Assembly (NCBI RefSeq): GCF_002414005.1
Contig: NZ_DHYG01000066.1
Span: 68,810-132,809, forward strand
From: Psychrobacter sp. UBA5136
GTDB lineage: Bacteria > Pseudomonadota > Gammaproteobacteria > Pseudomonadales > Moraxellaceae
DNA length: 64,000 nucleotides
Reading direction: 5' to 3'
Below the pieces are notes generated by a model. It was given only the letters and a program-made list of their open reading frames with translations. It was not told the DNA's origin and searched no databases. Of this stretch, positions 45,215 through 53,553 are shown one piece after another. The position numbers and the translations under genes are program-made. Positions within the stretch are counted from its first letter, which is position 1. Each line of letters starts with the position of its first letter.

Positions 45215-45547
45215 ATATCCCTAATTTAAAACGAAGTATTTGCCTATCGATAGCAGATGATCCTTGTGGTTGTCTGCTATTTTTTTATGTTAGGTATCAC
45301 TATAAGTAGTAAAGGTTTAGATTATTTTGCTTTGATCAATTTTTCTGTGTTAGCGACCTTCGACCATAATAGTGCTACAAAAGTCCTAATGATTGAGCAA
45401 GTTCAAGCTGGTTAATATTGAGTGAGCAAAACCATTGAACAATTTAAGACCAGACTATGCAAAATAAGACGACAACAATAAAATTTAAAAACAATAAAAT
45501 TCAAAACCTCAACGCGACAATGCGACAACTCTATAACGGCTTAACTC
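45215..45547. other. 333-bp spacer between serA and the DUF488 gene
   Basis: Contains the serA terminator at 45250-45287 and a short duplicated motif ACAATAAAATTYAAAA near 45475-45505. No ORF. Confidence 0.5.
45250..45287 (+). terminator. Terminator of serA
   Basis: ATAGCAGA (45250-45257) pairs with TCTGCTAT (45273-45280), followed by a T-run. Confidence 0.88.
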
Positions 45548-46081
45548 ATGACCACCACATTTTATACGATTGGACATTCGACCCGTAGCCTTGCTGAGCT
45601 GATTGAGATGCTTCAAGCAGCCAATATCGAACTGCTCATTGATGTGCGCAGTTTTCCTCGTTCTCGTACCAACCCTGATTTTAATATCGATACTTTTCCA
45701 GAAGCGCTTAGTCAATTTGGCATCAGTTATCAGCACTGCCCCGACCTTGGCGGGCGACGTCCGAAGCAAAAGCAAGTCGATGAAGACATCAATAATCTAT
45801 GGCGCGTGCAAGCTTTTCATAATTATGCAGATTATGCGTTAAGTGATACTTTTCAGGCAGCTCTCGACCAACTCATTCAACTGGGAGAAAAACAGCGTCT
45901 TACCCTTATGTGTTCTGAAGCAGTATGGTGGCGTTGCCATCGGCGCATCATTACCGATTATTTACTGCTGAGAGGCGATAGGGTAGAGCATATTATGGGC
46001 GTTGGTCGCTTAGATCCTGCCAAGCCAACACCCGGAGCTGAGCTTAATAGTCAAGGACAAGTGGTTTATCCAGCAGTATAA
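45548..46081 (+). CDS. DUF488 family protein
   Basis: Member of the widespread DUF488 family, function unknown. The start TTFYTIGHSTRSLAELIEML, the LLIDVRSFPRSRTNPDFN segment and the CSEAVWWRCHRRIITDYLL segment (with two conserved Cys/His) are characteristic. 177 aa, soluble. No strong Shine-Dalgarno sequence before the ATG. It stands alone and converges on trhO across a shared terminator. Metal binding through the Cys-His cluster has been suggested by its conservation, but I do not assign a reaction. Confidence 0.85.
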   Translation: MTTTFYTIGHSTRSLAELIEMLQAANIELLIDVRSFPRSRTNPDFNIDTFPEALSQFGISYQHCPDLGGRRPKQKQVDEDINNLWRVQAFHNYADYALSDTFQAALDQLIQLGEKQRLTLMCSEAVWWRCHRRIITDYLLLRGDRVEHIMGVGRLDPAKPTPGAELNSQGQVVYPAV

Positions 46082-46097
46082 TATAATTAAAAGAGAC

Positions 46098-46128
46098 AAA
46101 AAAAAGAGGCGCTAGTGACCTCTTTTTT
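46098..46128. terminator. Shared terminator between DUF488 and trhO
   Basis: AAAAAAGAGG (46098-46109 region) pairs with CCTCTTTTTT (46119-46128) around a 9-base loop. A- and T-runs allow use on both strands. Confidence 0.85.
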
Positions 46129-46173
46129 GACAATTCTTATTTAATAAGCCTTATTTAATAAATCTCAATGCCG

Positions 46174-47229
46174 TTAAGCTTTGGCTTTATTGGCGGCTTC
46201 TGCCTGACGACGGGCTTCAATCTTAGCTGCTTTACGCTTTTCAATCACGTCAATCACATCGCTACCAATATGCGCTTCGCCGCGTTTCTTGGCTAGCTGC
46301 ATTTGATGCTCGCGCTCACGAAAACGCGCTTTTTGCTCTTCGCTGGCTTTATCGATACAATGCGGGCACGACTCGCCTTTGACATAGGCGGCGCTTTGCA
46401 TATCATTTTGAGTAATCGGCATACGGCAAGCAAAGCATTGCTCATAGTTGCCTTTTTCTAAGTTATGATTGACTGACACACGGTTGTCAAAGACAAAGCA
46501 ATCGCCCTGCCACATAGACTCGCTGGCTGGGATTTCTTCTAAATACTTTAAAATTCCGCCTTCTAAATGATAGACCTCTTCAAAGCCTTGCTCGCGCATA
46601 AATGCTGTCGATTTCTCACAGCGGATACCACCTGTGCAGAACATCGCAACTTTTTTATGCTTAGCAGGATCGAGCTCTTTAGCCACGTATTCTGGAAACT
46701 CGCGGAAGGTTTCGGTTTTTGGATTAACCGCATTTTGAAAGGTTCCAATTTGTACTTCATAATCGTTACGGGTATCAATCAGAATAACCTCAGGATCTGA
46801 GATTAGCGCATTCCATTCGCTAGGTTTCACGTAGCGACCGACCGACTGTAACGGGTCGATATTTTCTACGCCCATGGTGACGATTTCTTTTTTGAGCTTC
46901 ACCTTGGTGCGGTAAAAAGGCTGGGCATCGGTATATGACTCTTTAAAAGTAAAGTTGCCAATCGCTTCGATACTGCGCAGGTATTCTAAGACATTATCGA
47001 TACCTTGGCGGCTACCAGAAATCGTGCCGTTAATGCCTTCGCTAGCAATTAATAGCGTGCCTTTGACGTCATTCTCTAGCATGGTATTTAAGATTGGCTC
47101 GCGGTATTGCTCAAAATCGTTAAAGCGCGTGAACTTATATAAAGCTGCAACCACGATATTATTGGTGACGCTATCGTATTCGGTGGCGTGGGTTGACGCT
47201 TGTACGTCAGTCGTTTGTGAGGTACTCAT
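46174..47229 (-). CDS. trhO: tRNA uridine(34) hydroxylase TrhO (YceA)
   Basis: Rhodanese-fold enzyme that hydroxylates U34 in some tRNAs on the path to 5-(carboxy)methoxyuridine. N-terminal acylphosphatase-like region with LLIASEGINGTISG, rhodanese domain with DTRNDYEVQIGTF and the active-site Cys in FCTGGIRCEKSTA, and a C-terminal Cys-rich piece (CFACRMPI and CPHC). ATG 47229 with GGAG upstream is chosen; the frame is open further. 351 aa is slightly long from a basic C-terminal tail. Confidence 0.94.
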   Translation of the reverse strand: MSTSQTTDVQASTHATEYDSVTNNIVVAALYKFTRFNDFEQYREPILNTMLENDVKGTLLIASEGINGTISGSRQGIDNVLEYLRSIEAIGNFTFKESYTDAQPFYRTKVKLKKEIVTMGVENIDPLQSVGRYVKPSEWNALISDPEVILIDTRNDYEVQIGTFQNAVNPKTETFREFPEYVAKELDPAKHKKVAMFCTGGIRCEKSTAFMREQGFEEVYHLEGGILKYLEEIPASESMWQGDCFVFDNRVSVNHNLEKGNYEQCFACRMPITQNDMQSAAYVKGESCPHCIDKASEEQKARFREREHQMQLAKKRGEAHIGSDVIDVIEKRKAAKIEARRQAEAANKAKA

Positions 47230-47411
47230 GTTTTTCTCCTGCTGGCTAGGTCGCAAACCTAGTGCATTGCGTTTAAGTATGTAGATTAGATATAACACTA
47301 GCGCGATTGTGGAATTGGCTAATGCGGGCGTAGTTTAACAAATTTTAAAAAGGTTTTGGCGTTTTTATTATCTTAACGTCTCATAGAAATATGAGAGATA
47401 ATAAAAATGAA

Positions 47412-47445
47412 AAAACAAAAAAGCCCAGTAAAATACTGAGCTTAT
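47412..47445 (-). terminator. Terminator of the Sel1-repeat gene
   Basis: On the minus strand GCTCAGT (47441-47435) pairs with ACTGGGC (47429-47423), one G-U pair, followed by TTTTTTG. Confidence 0.8.
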
Positions 47446-47483
47446 TTAATATTTATGATATCAAGCTAAAAATTTGGCCTAGA

Positions 47484-48065
47484 TTACTTACTTTGGAACC
47501 AAGTATCGGCTTTGCTACGCGCGCTAGCGATATCAGCACTTGATAAGTTTAATGCCAATTGACCGATTTTACCGCGTGCTTTGTTACGGACTTTTTCATC
47601 AAGCATACCGTCACGAGCAGCCAAGTCATACCATTTATAAGCATCGACCAAGTTTTTTTGCTTTTCATCAAGTAGGGCAAGCGTATAGCTGGCACGGTTG
47701 TCGCCGCGCATCGCTGCTTTTTCTAGCCATAAGCGCGCTTGTTGAAGGTTTGGTTGTACGCCTTCTCCGCGCAAATACATGATGGCAAGGTTCAACTGAG
47801 CAGGGGCAACGCCTTGCTGAGCTGCTTTGGTGTACCACTGGATGGCTTGCTGGGTGTTTTGGGCAACGCCTTCACCCTTTTGCAAGCGCTTGGCTAAATA
47901 AAACTGGGCGTGATTGTTACCTTGGGCAGCGCTGGCAGACAGCTCACTGATAGGCATTAGCTCAAAACGTGAGGTATCAAGTGGCACGTTTGATATTAAC
48001 TCAGCGTTGGCAAGGCCTGCACAAGAAAACAGGGCGGTAAACAACGCAGCTTTTAATAGTTTCAT
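47484..48065 (-). CDS. Exported Sel1-repeat protein
   Basis: A 193-aa protein with a signal peptide (MKLLKAALFTALFSCAGLANA) and about four Sel1-like TPR repeats, recognisable by A-x-Y-x-L-A-x3-x-x-G-x-G-V (AQFYLAKRLQKGEGVAQN, AQLNLAIMYLRGEGVQPN, ASYTLALLDEK). Sel1 repeats mediate protein-protein contacts, often at the cell envelope; the partner is unknown. GGAG precedes the ATG. It is a lone gene with its own terminator. Confidence 0.9.
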   Translation of the reverse strand: MKLLKAALFTALFSCAGLANAELISNVPLDTSRFELMPISELSASAAQGNNHAQFYLAKRLQKGEGVAQNTQQAIQWYTKAAQQGVAPAQLNLAIMYLRGEGVQPNLQQARLWLEKAAMRGDNRASYTLALLDEKQKNLVDAYKWYDLAARDGMLDEKVRNKARGKIGQLALNLSSADIASARSKADTWFQSK

Positions 48066-48485
48066 AGCAGCTCCAAAATTAGGCAGTTAATAAGCAAAAA
48101 AGTTGCACCGCTAAAATTGTCTCGTTAAAGACAGTGAGGCGGCGATAACAATTAGGTGAAATCTTGCGCTACCTTCTAACCTAATTATTAGCAATAACAT
48201 TTATATATTTAGTGGGTCGTTGCCACAAATCGGGCCGATAAACGGTTAAAAAATCCGATAAACGGTCGTAATTGGGGTGCGACTGACACTATTTTGCTAG
48301 CTTAACATCCAAACTTACGAAACTCAAATACTAATTACACGATTTAATGCTTACTTATACCTCATCGACCTCAATAAAATCATAGAGTTACTTAAGCGTA
48401 AGGATAATTTAACAATCTATTAAGGTTAAAATGATGACTTATGGTGTTTAATTGTCCTTTAATAAAGAATAAATAAACACAGCTA
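48066..48485. other. 420-bp spacer between metW and the Sel1-repeat gene
   Basis: No ORF. It contains a direct repeat CCGATAAACGGT at 48235-48246 and 48255-48266, exactly 20 bp apart, which may be a regulator site. No clear metW terminator. Confidence 0.5.
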
Positions 48486-49103
48486 TTACTCAGGTTTTTG
48501 TTTGGTCACGCGATAAATAGCGACGTCTGCGAGCAGATTGGGTGCTTGGCGTATTAACGCTGTCATCAGCGGCGCATGGCCTTTTTCAGAATCACTGACG
48601 GCAAAGCGATTGATGATATGAATATCGTGCTGCGCGCACAGCTGCTCAAAGTCTTTAAAGGTGCATAAATGAATGTTCGGGGTGTTATACCACTCATAAG
48701 GCAGCGCTTCTGAAACGGGCATTAGACCTTTTAGCCCCAAATGCAGGCGGTTTTGCCAGTGGGCAAAGTTGGGAAAGGTAATGACGGCTTCGCGGGCAAC
48801 GCGTAGCATATCGAGCAATAACACATCAGGCGCTTTTACCGCTTGCAGGGCGCGCGCCATAATGACGGTATCAAAGCTGTTATCCGCAAAGCGCGCTAGG
48901 CCATCATTGAGATCTTGTTCGACGATAGATAAGCCCTTAGCGATGGCTTCATTGATTTTATCGCCGTCAATCTCAAGCCCGTAGCCGGTCACGCCGCGTT
49001 TTTGTTGCAGATGTGCCAGCAGATCGCCATTGCCACAGCCTAAATCCAGCACGTGTGAATGCGGTGCAATCCAGCGCTCAGCCAGTTGATGATCCATTCT
49101 CAT
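48486..49103 (-). CDS. metW: Methionine biosynthesis protein MetW
   Basis: SAM-dependent methyltransferase-fold protein that partners MetX in proteobacterial methionine synthesis. Motif I is VLDLGCGNGDLLAHLQ, followed by DTVIMARALQAVKAPD and a central PNFAHWQNRLHLGLKGLMPVSEALPYEWYNTPNIHLCTFKDF segment typical of MetW. 205 aa is normal. The start codon overlaps the metX stop in an ATGA arrangement with AGGAG upstream, so translation is coupled. Confidence 0.95.
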   Translation of the reverse strand: MRMDHQLAERWIAPHSHVLDLGCGNGDLLAHLQQKRGVTGYGLEIDGDKINEAIAKGLSIVEQDLNDGLARFADNSFDTVIMARALQAVKAPDVLLLDMLRVAREAVITFPNFAHWQNRLHLGLKGLMPVSEALPYEWYNTPNIHLCTFKDFEQLCAQHDIHIINRFAVSDSEKGHAPLMTALIRQAPNLLADVAIYRVTKQKPE

Positions 49104-50584
49104 GAGCGCGCTCCTGTACTTGGTCGGCTGTTTTGACGACTGTCTTTTGACTGAGTGTTTTTTATCGGGCTTTTTTTCGGTTGGCTTTTTTTCGACTGGC
49201 TTTTTGTCAAAGTGGCATCAGAGATAAATGGCGCGGTCAAAAAGCCTTTAACGGCGCCCATATAACGTGGAATATCAAATAAAAACGAATCATGACCATG
49301 CGGCGCATCAACATTGATATAGCTGACCGGTTTGCCAGTCGCCATTAATGCATCGACAATCTCTTGCGAGCGCTCCGGAGCAAAGCGCCAATCTGTGGTA
49401 AATGACACGATCAGATATTGGCACTGCGTATGGGCAAAGGCGGCTTTAAGCGCGCTGAGTTCTTGCTCGTTGGTTGTATCAATGTCCTCGATATCGGCGC
49501 TGTCAGCTAATGTTTTTTCAAGCTCGTCCTTGTTAGTATCCGCTTTTACTGAGGCGCCGATTGATGATTCTAATGGCTCTTCTGCTCCTAATGCTGACGA
49601 TGACGTTGATGGATAGTCACGCGTTGGATCAAAATAATCTAAAGCCTTGGTCATGAGCAAATAAGTATTGGCATCGAAGTTTTCGCTAAAGCGTTCGCCT
49701 TGATAGCGCAGATAGCTTTCGACCTGAAACTCAACATCGTAGCCATACATAAATTTACCAGATTTTAAATCACGGCCGAATTTTGCCTTCATGGCGTCAT
49801 CGGTCAAATAGGTGATATGGCCAACCATGCGCGCAAGGATAAGCCCGCGCCGAGGATAAGTACCTGCCTGCAAGTAGCGCCCATCTTTAAAATCGGGGTC
49901 GGATAATATGGACTGACGCGCAACTTCGTTAAAAGCGATATTTTGCGCTGAAAGCTTTGGCGTACTGGCAATGACCACACAGCGTTTTAAACGCTCTGGA
50001 TAATCGACCGACCATTGCATGGCCTGCATACCGCCCATTGAGCCGCCAACGACGGCGTGCCACACCTCAATGCCCAGTCGGTCTGAGAGCATGGCTTGGG
50101 TTTTTACCCAGTCTTTAATGGTGACAAGGGGAAAGTCAGGGCCATAAACTCGTGGTTCTCCACCATCGCTTATACTATCTGGATTAATCGTCGTGGGACC
50201 TGTAGAGCCAAAGCAGCTGCCGATATTATTTAAGCAAACAACATAAAACTGATTGGTATCAATGGCTTTATTGGGGCCAATCATATTGTCCCACCAGCCG
50301 GCTTTTTTATCATCGTCACTATGGAAACCCGCTGCATGATGGCTACCAGACAAGGCATGGCAAATCAAAATGGCGTTTGATTTGTCGCTATTGAGCGTGC
50401 CGTAAGTTTCAACAATTAAATCAAACGCGGGCAGGGTGCGGTTACACTCCAAGGTCAACGGCTCAGCGAAATGAAAAGTCTGCGGCGTGACGATGCCAAC
50501 CGAGCCTGCCAAACCGGCGGCACCTGCCGTATTAGAAGAATGATTGGTGGAGTGTTCACTGGTACTATCAGAACGTGCGCTCAA
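49100..50584 (-). CDS. metX: Homoserine O-acyltransferase MetX (TTG start, with insertion and tail)
   Basis: Alpha/beta-hydrolase acylating homoserine (with acetyl- or succinyl-CoA) in methionine synthesis. Catalytic triad: Ser182 in GGSMGGMQ, Asp398 in FTTDWRFAPERS, His431 in APHGHDSFLF. Against typical MetX the Ser-to-Asp distance is about 55 residues longer because of an acidic Ser/Glu/Asp-rich insertion (about 320-370), and a basic Lys/Ser/Gln tail of about 40 residues follows. 494 aa. No ATG or GTG is near the domain start; TTG 50584 has GAGG five to six bases upstream. It is directly upstream of metW. Confidence 0.93.
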   Translation of the reverse strand: MSARSDSTSEHSTNHSSNTAGAAGLAGSVGIVTPQTFHFAEPLTLECNRTLPAFDLIVETYGTLNSDKSNAILICHALSGSHHAAGFHSDDDKKAGWWDNMIGPNKAIDTNQFYVVCLNNIGSCFGSTGPTTINPDSISDGGEPRVYGPDFPLVTIKDWVKTQAMLSDRLGIEVWHAVVGGSMGGMQAMQWSVDYPERLKRCVVIASTPKLSAQNIAFNEVARQSILSDPDFKDGRYLQAGTYPRRGLILARMVGHITYLTDDAMKAKFGRDLKSGKFMYGYDVEFQVESYLRYQGERFSENFDANTYLLMTKALDYFDPTRDYPSTSSSALGAEEPLESSIGASVKADTNKDELEKTLADSADIEDIDTTNEQELSALKAAFAHTQCQYLIVSFTTDWRFAPERSQEIVDALMATGKPVSYINVDAPHGHDSFLFDIPRYMGAVKGFLTAPFISDATLTKSQSKKSQPKKSPIKNTQSKDSRQNSRPSTGARS

Positions 50585-51076
50585 AGCTACCTCACAAAAC
50601 TACAGTTATAAGTAAAACGACGGTTATAAATAAACAAACTTAAGATGGCGACAGTCATTTGCCGATGTTTTTTGAATTAGGCTTGTCTATTGTATGGCGA
50701 TGCGCCTAGGAGTACAACCTTCGCGCGCAGTCTTTCAAGTAATGTCTAAACAGACACTATCTTCACCGCAATCAGGTGCAACATCCAGCGTTTTACCCTG
50801 CGTTTGCGACAGATAAAATGTTACACTGATGATAACGATATAACCTAGTATTTAGCTGTGATTTTGTATTTAATTAATCAAAACCTGCTTAGTTAATTTT
50901 GATAATTGCTAAGCGTGGTTAATTAGTACTTAATAGTACTATTGCCAAATAAGTGGCTAAAGCATTTAATTTTGCATTTTTAATTCAGCTTATTTTTTAC
51001 TTTATTTGAAATGCTTTTTAGATACTCGAAGCTTATAACATCACAATAACATAATCCAATAATAGATAATGCCATT
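50585..51076. other. 492-bp divergent spacer between metX and hemH
   Basis: No ORF. It should contain promoters for metXW and hemH. I saw no SAM-riboswitch-like structure and no clear hexamers; a TAGTACT direct repeat lies near 50925-50942. Confidence 0.4.
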
Positions 51077-52096
51077 ATGAAACCTGAATTGCCGCCACGT
51101 ATTGCCGTTTTATTAGTCAACCTAGGTACGCCCGATGAGCCGACCGCGCCTGCCGTCCGTCGTTATCTAAGACAGTTTTTGTCCGACCCGCGGGTGATTG
51201 AAATTCCAAAATTCTTATGGGCAATCATACTCAATTTATTTGTCTTGCCAAGCCGCCCAACACGCGTGGCAAAGGCTTATGCCAGCATTTGGGAAGGCGA
51301 TTCACCGATTCGTAAAATTCTAAAAAGTCAGGTTGAGCTGCTCGAGCTGCGTTTGGCAAATAGCGCCGCGCCATTTCGCGTTTCTGTGCATGCGGCGATG
51401 AGCTATGGCAATCCTGGTTTGCCCGAGGTGATGGACACGCTGCGTAGCGAGGGCGTGGATCATTTCGTCATTTTACCTTTATTTCCGCAGTATTCGGCGA
51501 CCTCAGGCGGCGCGGTTTATGATGCGTTGACGAAATGGACGCTAAAGCAGCGCAACTTGCCGAACTATAGCATTGTCAAAGACTACTTTGCGCATCCGCT
51601 TTATATTCAAGCATTGGCCGACTCGATTCGCCGCTTTCAAGCAAAACATGGTAAGCCTGAAAAATTGATGTTTAGCTTTCACGGGATTCCGCAGCCTTAC
51701 GCGGATAAAGGTGATCCGTATCCAAAACGCTGTAAATGTACCGCCGCGCAAGTTGCTCAAGAGCTTGGCTTAAAGGATGATGAATGGATTATCAGTTTCC
51801 AGTCGCGTTTTGGTAAGCAAGAGTGGGTGAAGCCGTACACCGATGTGGTATTAGAAGATTGGGGCAAATCGGGCGTGCGCTCAGTACAAGTCATTAGTCC
51901 AGCGTTCTCTGCCGATTGCCTAGAAACCTTAGAGGAGTTGGCAATCGAAAACCGTGATAATTTTTTAAACGCAGGCGGGCAGGAGTATCATTATATTCCA
52001 GCGTTGAATCTTGATGAGGGGCACATTGATTTGCTTGAAGCTTTAAGCTTGCCGTTGGTCAAAGGCTGGGTGGGCACGTTGGATGGTTGGGTTTAA
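51077..52096 (+). CDS. hemH: Ferrochelatase
   Basis: Inserts Fe2+ into protoporphyrin IX, the last step of haem synthesis, at the inner membrane. Conserved features include VLLVNLGTPDEPTAPAVRRYLRQFLSDPRV at the start, the metal-site His in LMFSFHGIPQPYADKGDPY, FQSRFGKQEWVKPYTD, and SPAFSADCLETLEELAIENR with the catalytic Glu. 339 aa is normal. The ribosome-binding site is weak. It ends in a strong terminator. Confidence 0.97.
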   Translation: MKPELPPRIAVLLVNLGTPDEPTAPAVRRYLRQFLSDPRVIEIPKFLWAIILNLFVLPSRPTRVAKAYASIWEGDSPIRKILKSQVELLELRLANSAAPFRVSVHAAMSYGNPGLPEVMDTLRSEGVDHFVILPLFPQYSATSGGAVYDALTKWTLKQRNLPNYSIVKDYFAHPLYIQALADSIRRFQAKHGKPEKLMFSFHGIPQPYADKGDPYPKRCKCTAAQVAQELGLKDDEWIISFQSRFGKQEWVKPYTDVVLEDWGKSGVRSVQVISPAFSADCLETLEELAIENRDNFLNAGGQEYHYIPALNLDEGHIDLLEALSLPLVKGWVGTLDGWV

Positions 52097-52144
52097 TTGA
52101 CGTGGCAAATGGCATAAAAATTAAATAACACAAAAATACGGCAT

Positions 52145-52179
52145 AAAAAAATACCGCACGTCACGTCCGGTATTTTTTT
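52145..52179. terminator. Bidirectional terminator after hemH
   Basis: AAAAAAATACCG (52145-52156) pairs with CGGTATTTTTTT (52168-52179). Placed between the convergent hemH and acidic-protein genes. Confidence 0.88.
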
Positions 52180-52243
52180 GGATAATGCTTCTTTAAAATA
52201 CAATATTTTTTAAAGATGACGTTTTTTTAAAGAGGACGTTTCT

Positions 52244-52585
52244 TTAAAAATTGTCATCATTAGAAATTTCTGCCGCATCTTTGTCTGCGATATCGACGAT
52301 ATCAGGATAATCGTCGTCATCTAAATTTTCTTCAACCAACACTTCATTGATACGCGCCTCATCGACGTTTTGGCGATGCATCGGCGTAATGCCTTGGGTC
52401 GCATCCGTACCCACTTCAGAATTACTAAATCCTGCCGAATTATCGATCACATCGTCATCATCAAAGGTGTGCAGCATAGGATTGTCTAAATCAATCTCTT
52501 GGCTACCGTCTTCGTTATCATCCATACTGCTATCGCCTTCAATATGATCCATCTCTTCTGGCAGCGGGGTTTTTGAATTGTCCAT
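52244..52585 (-). CDS. Highly acidic small protein of unknown function
   Basis: 113 aa, very rich in Asp, Glu and Asn, with runs such as FDDDDVID and NLDDDDYPD and almost no basic residues; probably largely disordered. No signal peptide or membrane segment. ATG 52585 is chosen because GAGGA lies seven bases upstream; an in-frame GTG at 52621 would add 12 residues. No family is recognised. It lies 193 bp downstream of a small membrane-protein gene on the same strand and converges on hemH. Confidence 0.7.
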   Translation of the reverse strand: MDNSKTPLPEEMDHIEGDSSMDDNEDGSQEIDLDNPMLHTFDDDDVIDNSAGFSNSEVGTDATQGITPMHRQNVDEARINEVLVEENLDDDDYPDIVDIADKDAAEISNDDNF

Positions 52586-52778
52586 GGATATGTCCTCATT
52601 ATTGTTATCAATACTATTCACATTATTATGGTTAATGATTGTTAGAGTTAATTATCGAATTTATGGCTATCAGTGTGCCGCGTTATGAAGCCGACTACCA
52701 GTAATAAGGTGTCACAGGATGTTCAAAAAATGTAAGAAGACAAGGGGATAAATTTAAAAACCTCGCTGTCAGTTGCTG

Positions 52779-53318
52779 CTAATTGGTATTACACATGTCG
52801 TCATAGTTTGGCTGAGGTAAAAACCGACTTTCAAACTCAGTAAGTTTAAAACGCCACAAGTAAGCCAAGGCGATGGTATAAATAATCGTCTCTGAAATCT
52901 CTTCTACCATCTCGCCGATGCTTTCAGGGATCAAAATAGCATTTTCACCCATATATTGTAAGACGGCCAATACGGCTACGATGAGGTATAAGCTTACCCT
53001 AACGTCCTTTAACACTGCCCAAAGATAACGCCATGAATAGGTAAGCAATCCAATAATGAAAACCAAAATGATTACGAGCACGCTATCTTCCCACCAGTCA
53101 TAGGAATGGGAGAGAAACGAAAAATCGCTAGGAATAAAGAGATCTGGTAAGTAGTTTAATTCACGACGAATCACTTCAAGAAACACGAGAATTGAGGCCA
53201 GCCAAAAATAGCGGCTTTGCTTGCTGCGGCTTTGTACTACATACTGCGTGCAACGTAGCAAGCAGATGATTAATATAATATTACCAGGGATTTCGATGAC
53301 GCCATCTGAATGTAAAAT
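52779..53318 (-). CDS. Small multi-pass membrane protein, probable ATT start
   Basis: About 179 aa with four to five hydrophobic helices (first NIILIICLL, then YFWLASILVFLEVI, SVLVIILVFIIGLL, VSLYLIVAVLAVLQY, ETIIYTIALAYLW) and a conserved-looking GENAILIPESIGEMVEE loop. Function unknown. The frame stays open upstream of the first usual start (TTG 53261) to a stop at 53330-53328 with no ATG, GTG or TTG between. ATT 53318 sits six bases after a strong AGGAG and keeps the first helix intact, so I take it as the start. Confidence 0.65.
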   Translation of the reverse strand: MLHSDGVIEIPGNIILIICLLRCTQYVVQSRSKQSRYFWLASILVFLEVIRRELNYLPDLFIPSDFSFLSHSYDWWEDSVLVIILVFIIGLLTYSWRYLWAVLKDVRVSLYLIVAVLAVLQYMGENAILIPESIGEMVEEISETIIYTIALAYLWRFKLTEFESRFLPQPNYDDMCNTN

Positions 53319-53340
53319 GGAACGCTCCTAATGTTAAAAA

Positions 53341-53367
53341 TAAAAAAGTGAGCGCAAAGGCTCACTT
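53341..53367 (-). terminator. Terminator downstream of polA
   Basis: Perfect 8-bp stem AAGTGAGC (53346-53353) / GCTCACTT (53360-53367) with a 6-base loop; on the minus strand it is followed by TTTTTTATTTTT. It separates polA from the membrane-protein gene. Confidence 0.85.
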
Positions 53368-53553
53368 AAATCGTAAACTACCGTATAAAAAAGCAATATT
53401 TAAAGCACTAACCCGTAAAAAACAATCTAATCTAGGTTTATTATACTGCTAAGATCAGTGTACTGCTATTAGCGAGTTTAAACGCTATCGTTTAAGCTTT
53501 TCTTGTATTTGAGCCAGTTTTAAATTAGCCAATACTGTGAGAAAGCTCAGCCA

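Noticed and set aside
50585..51076. SAM-dependent riboswitch upstream of metX
   Set aside because: I could not find a conserved core or a pairing pattern matching any SAM riboswitch class.
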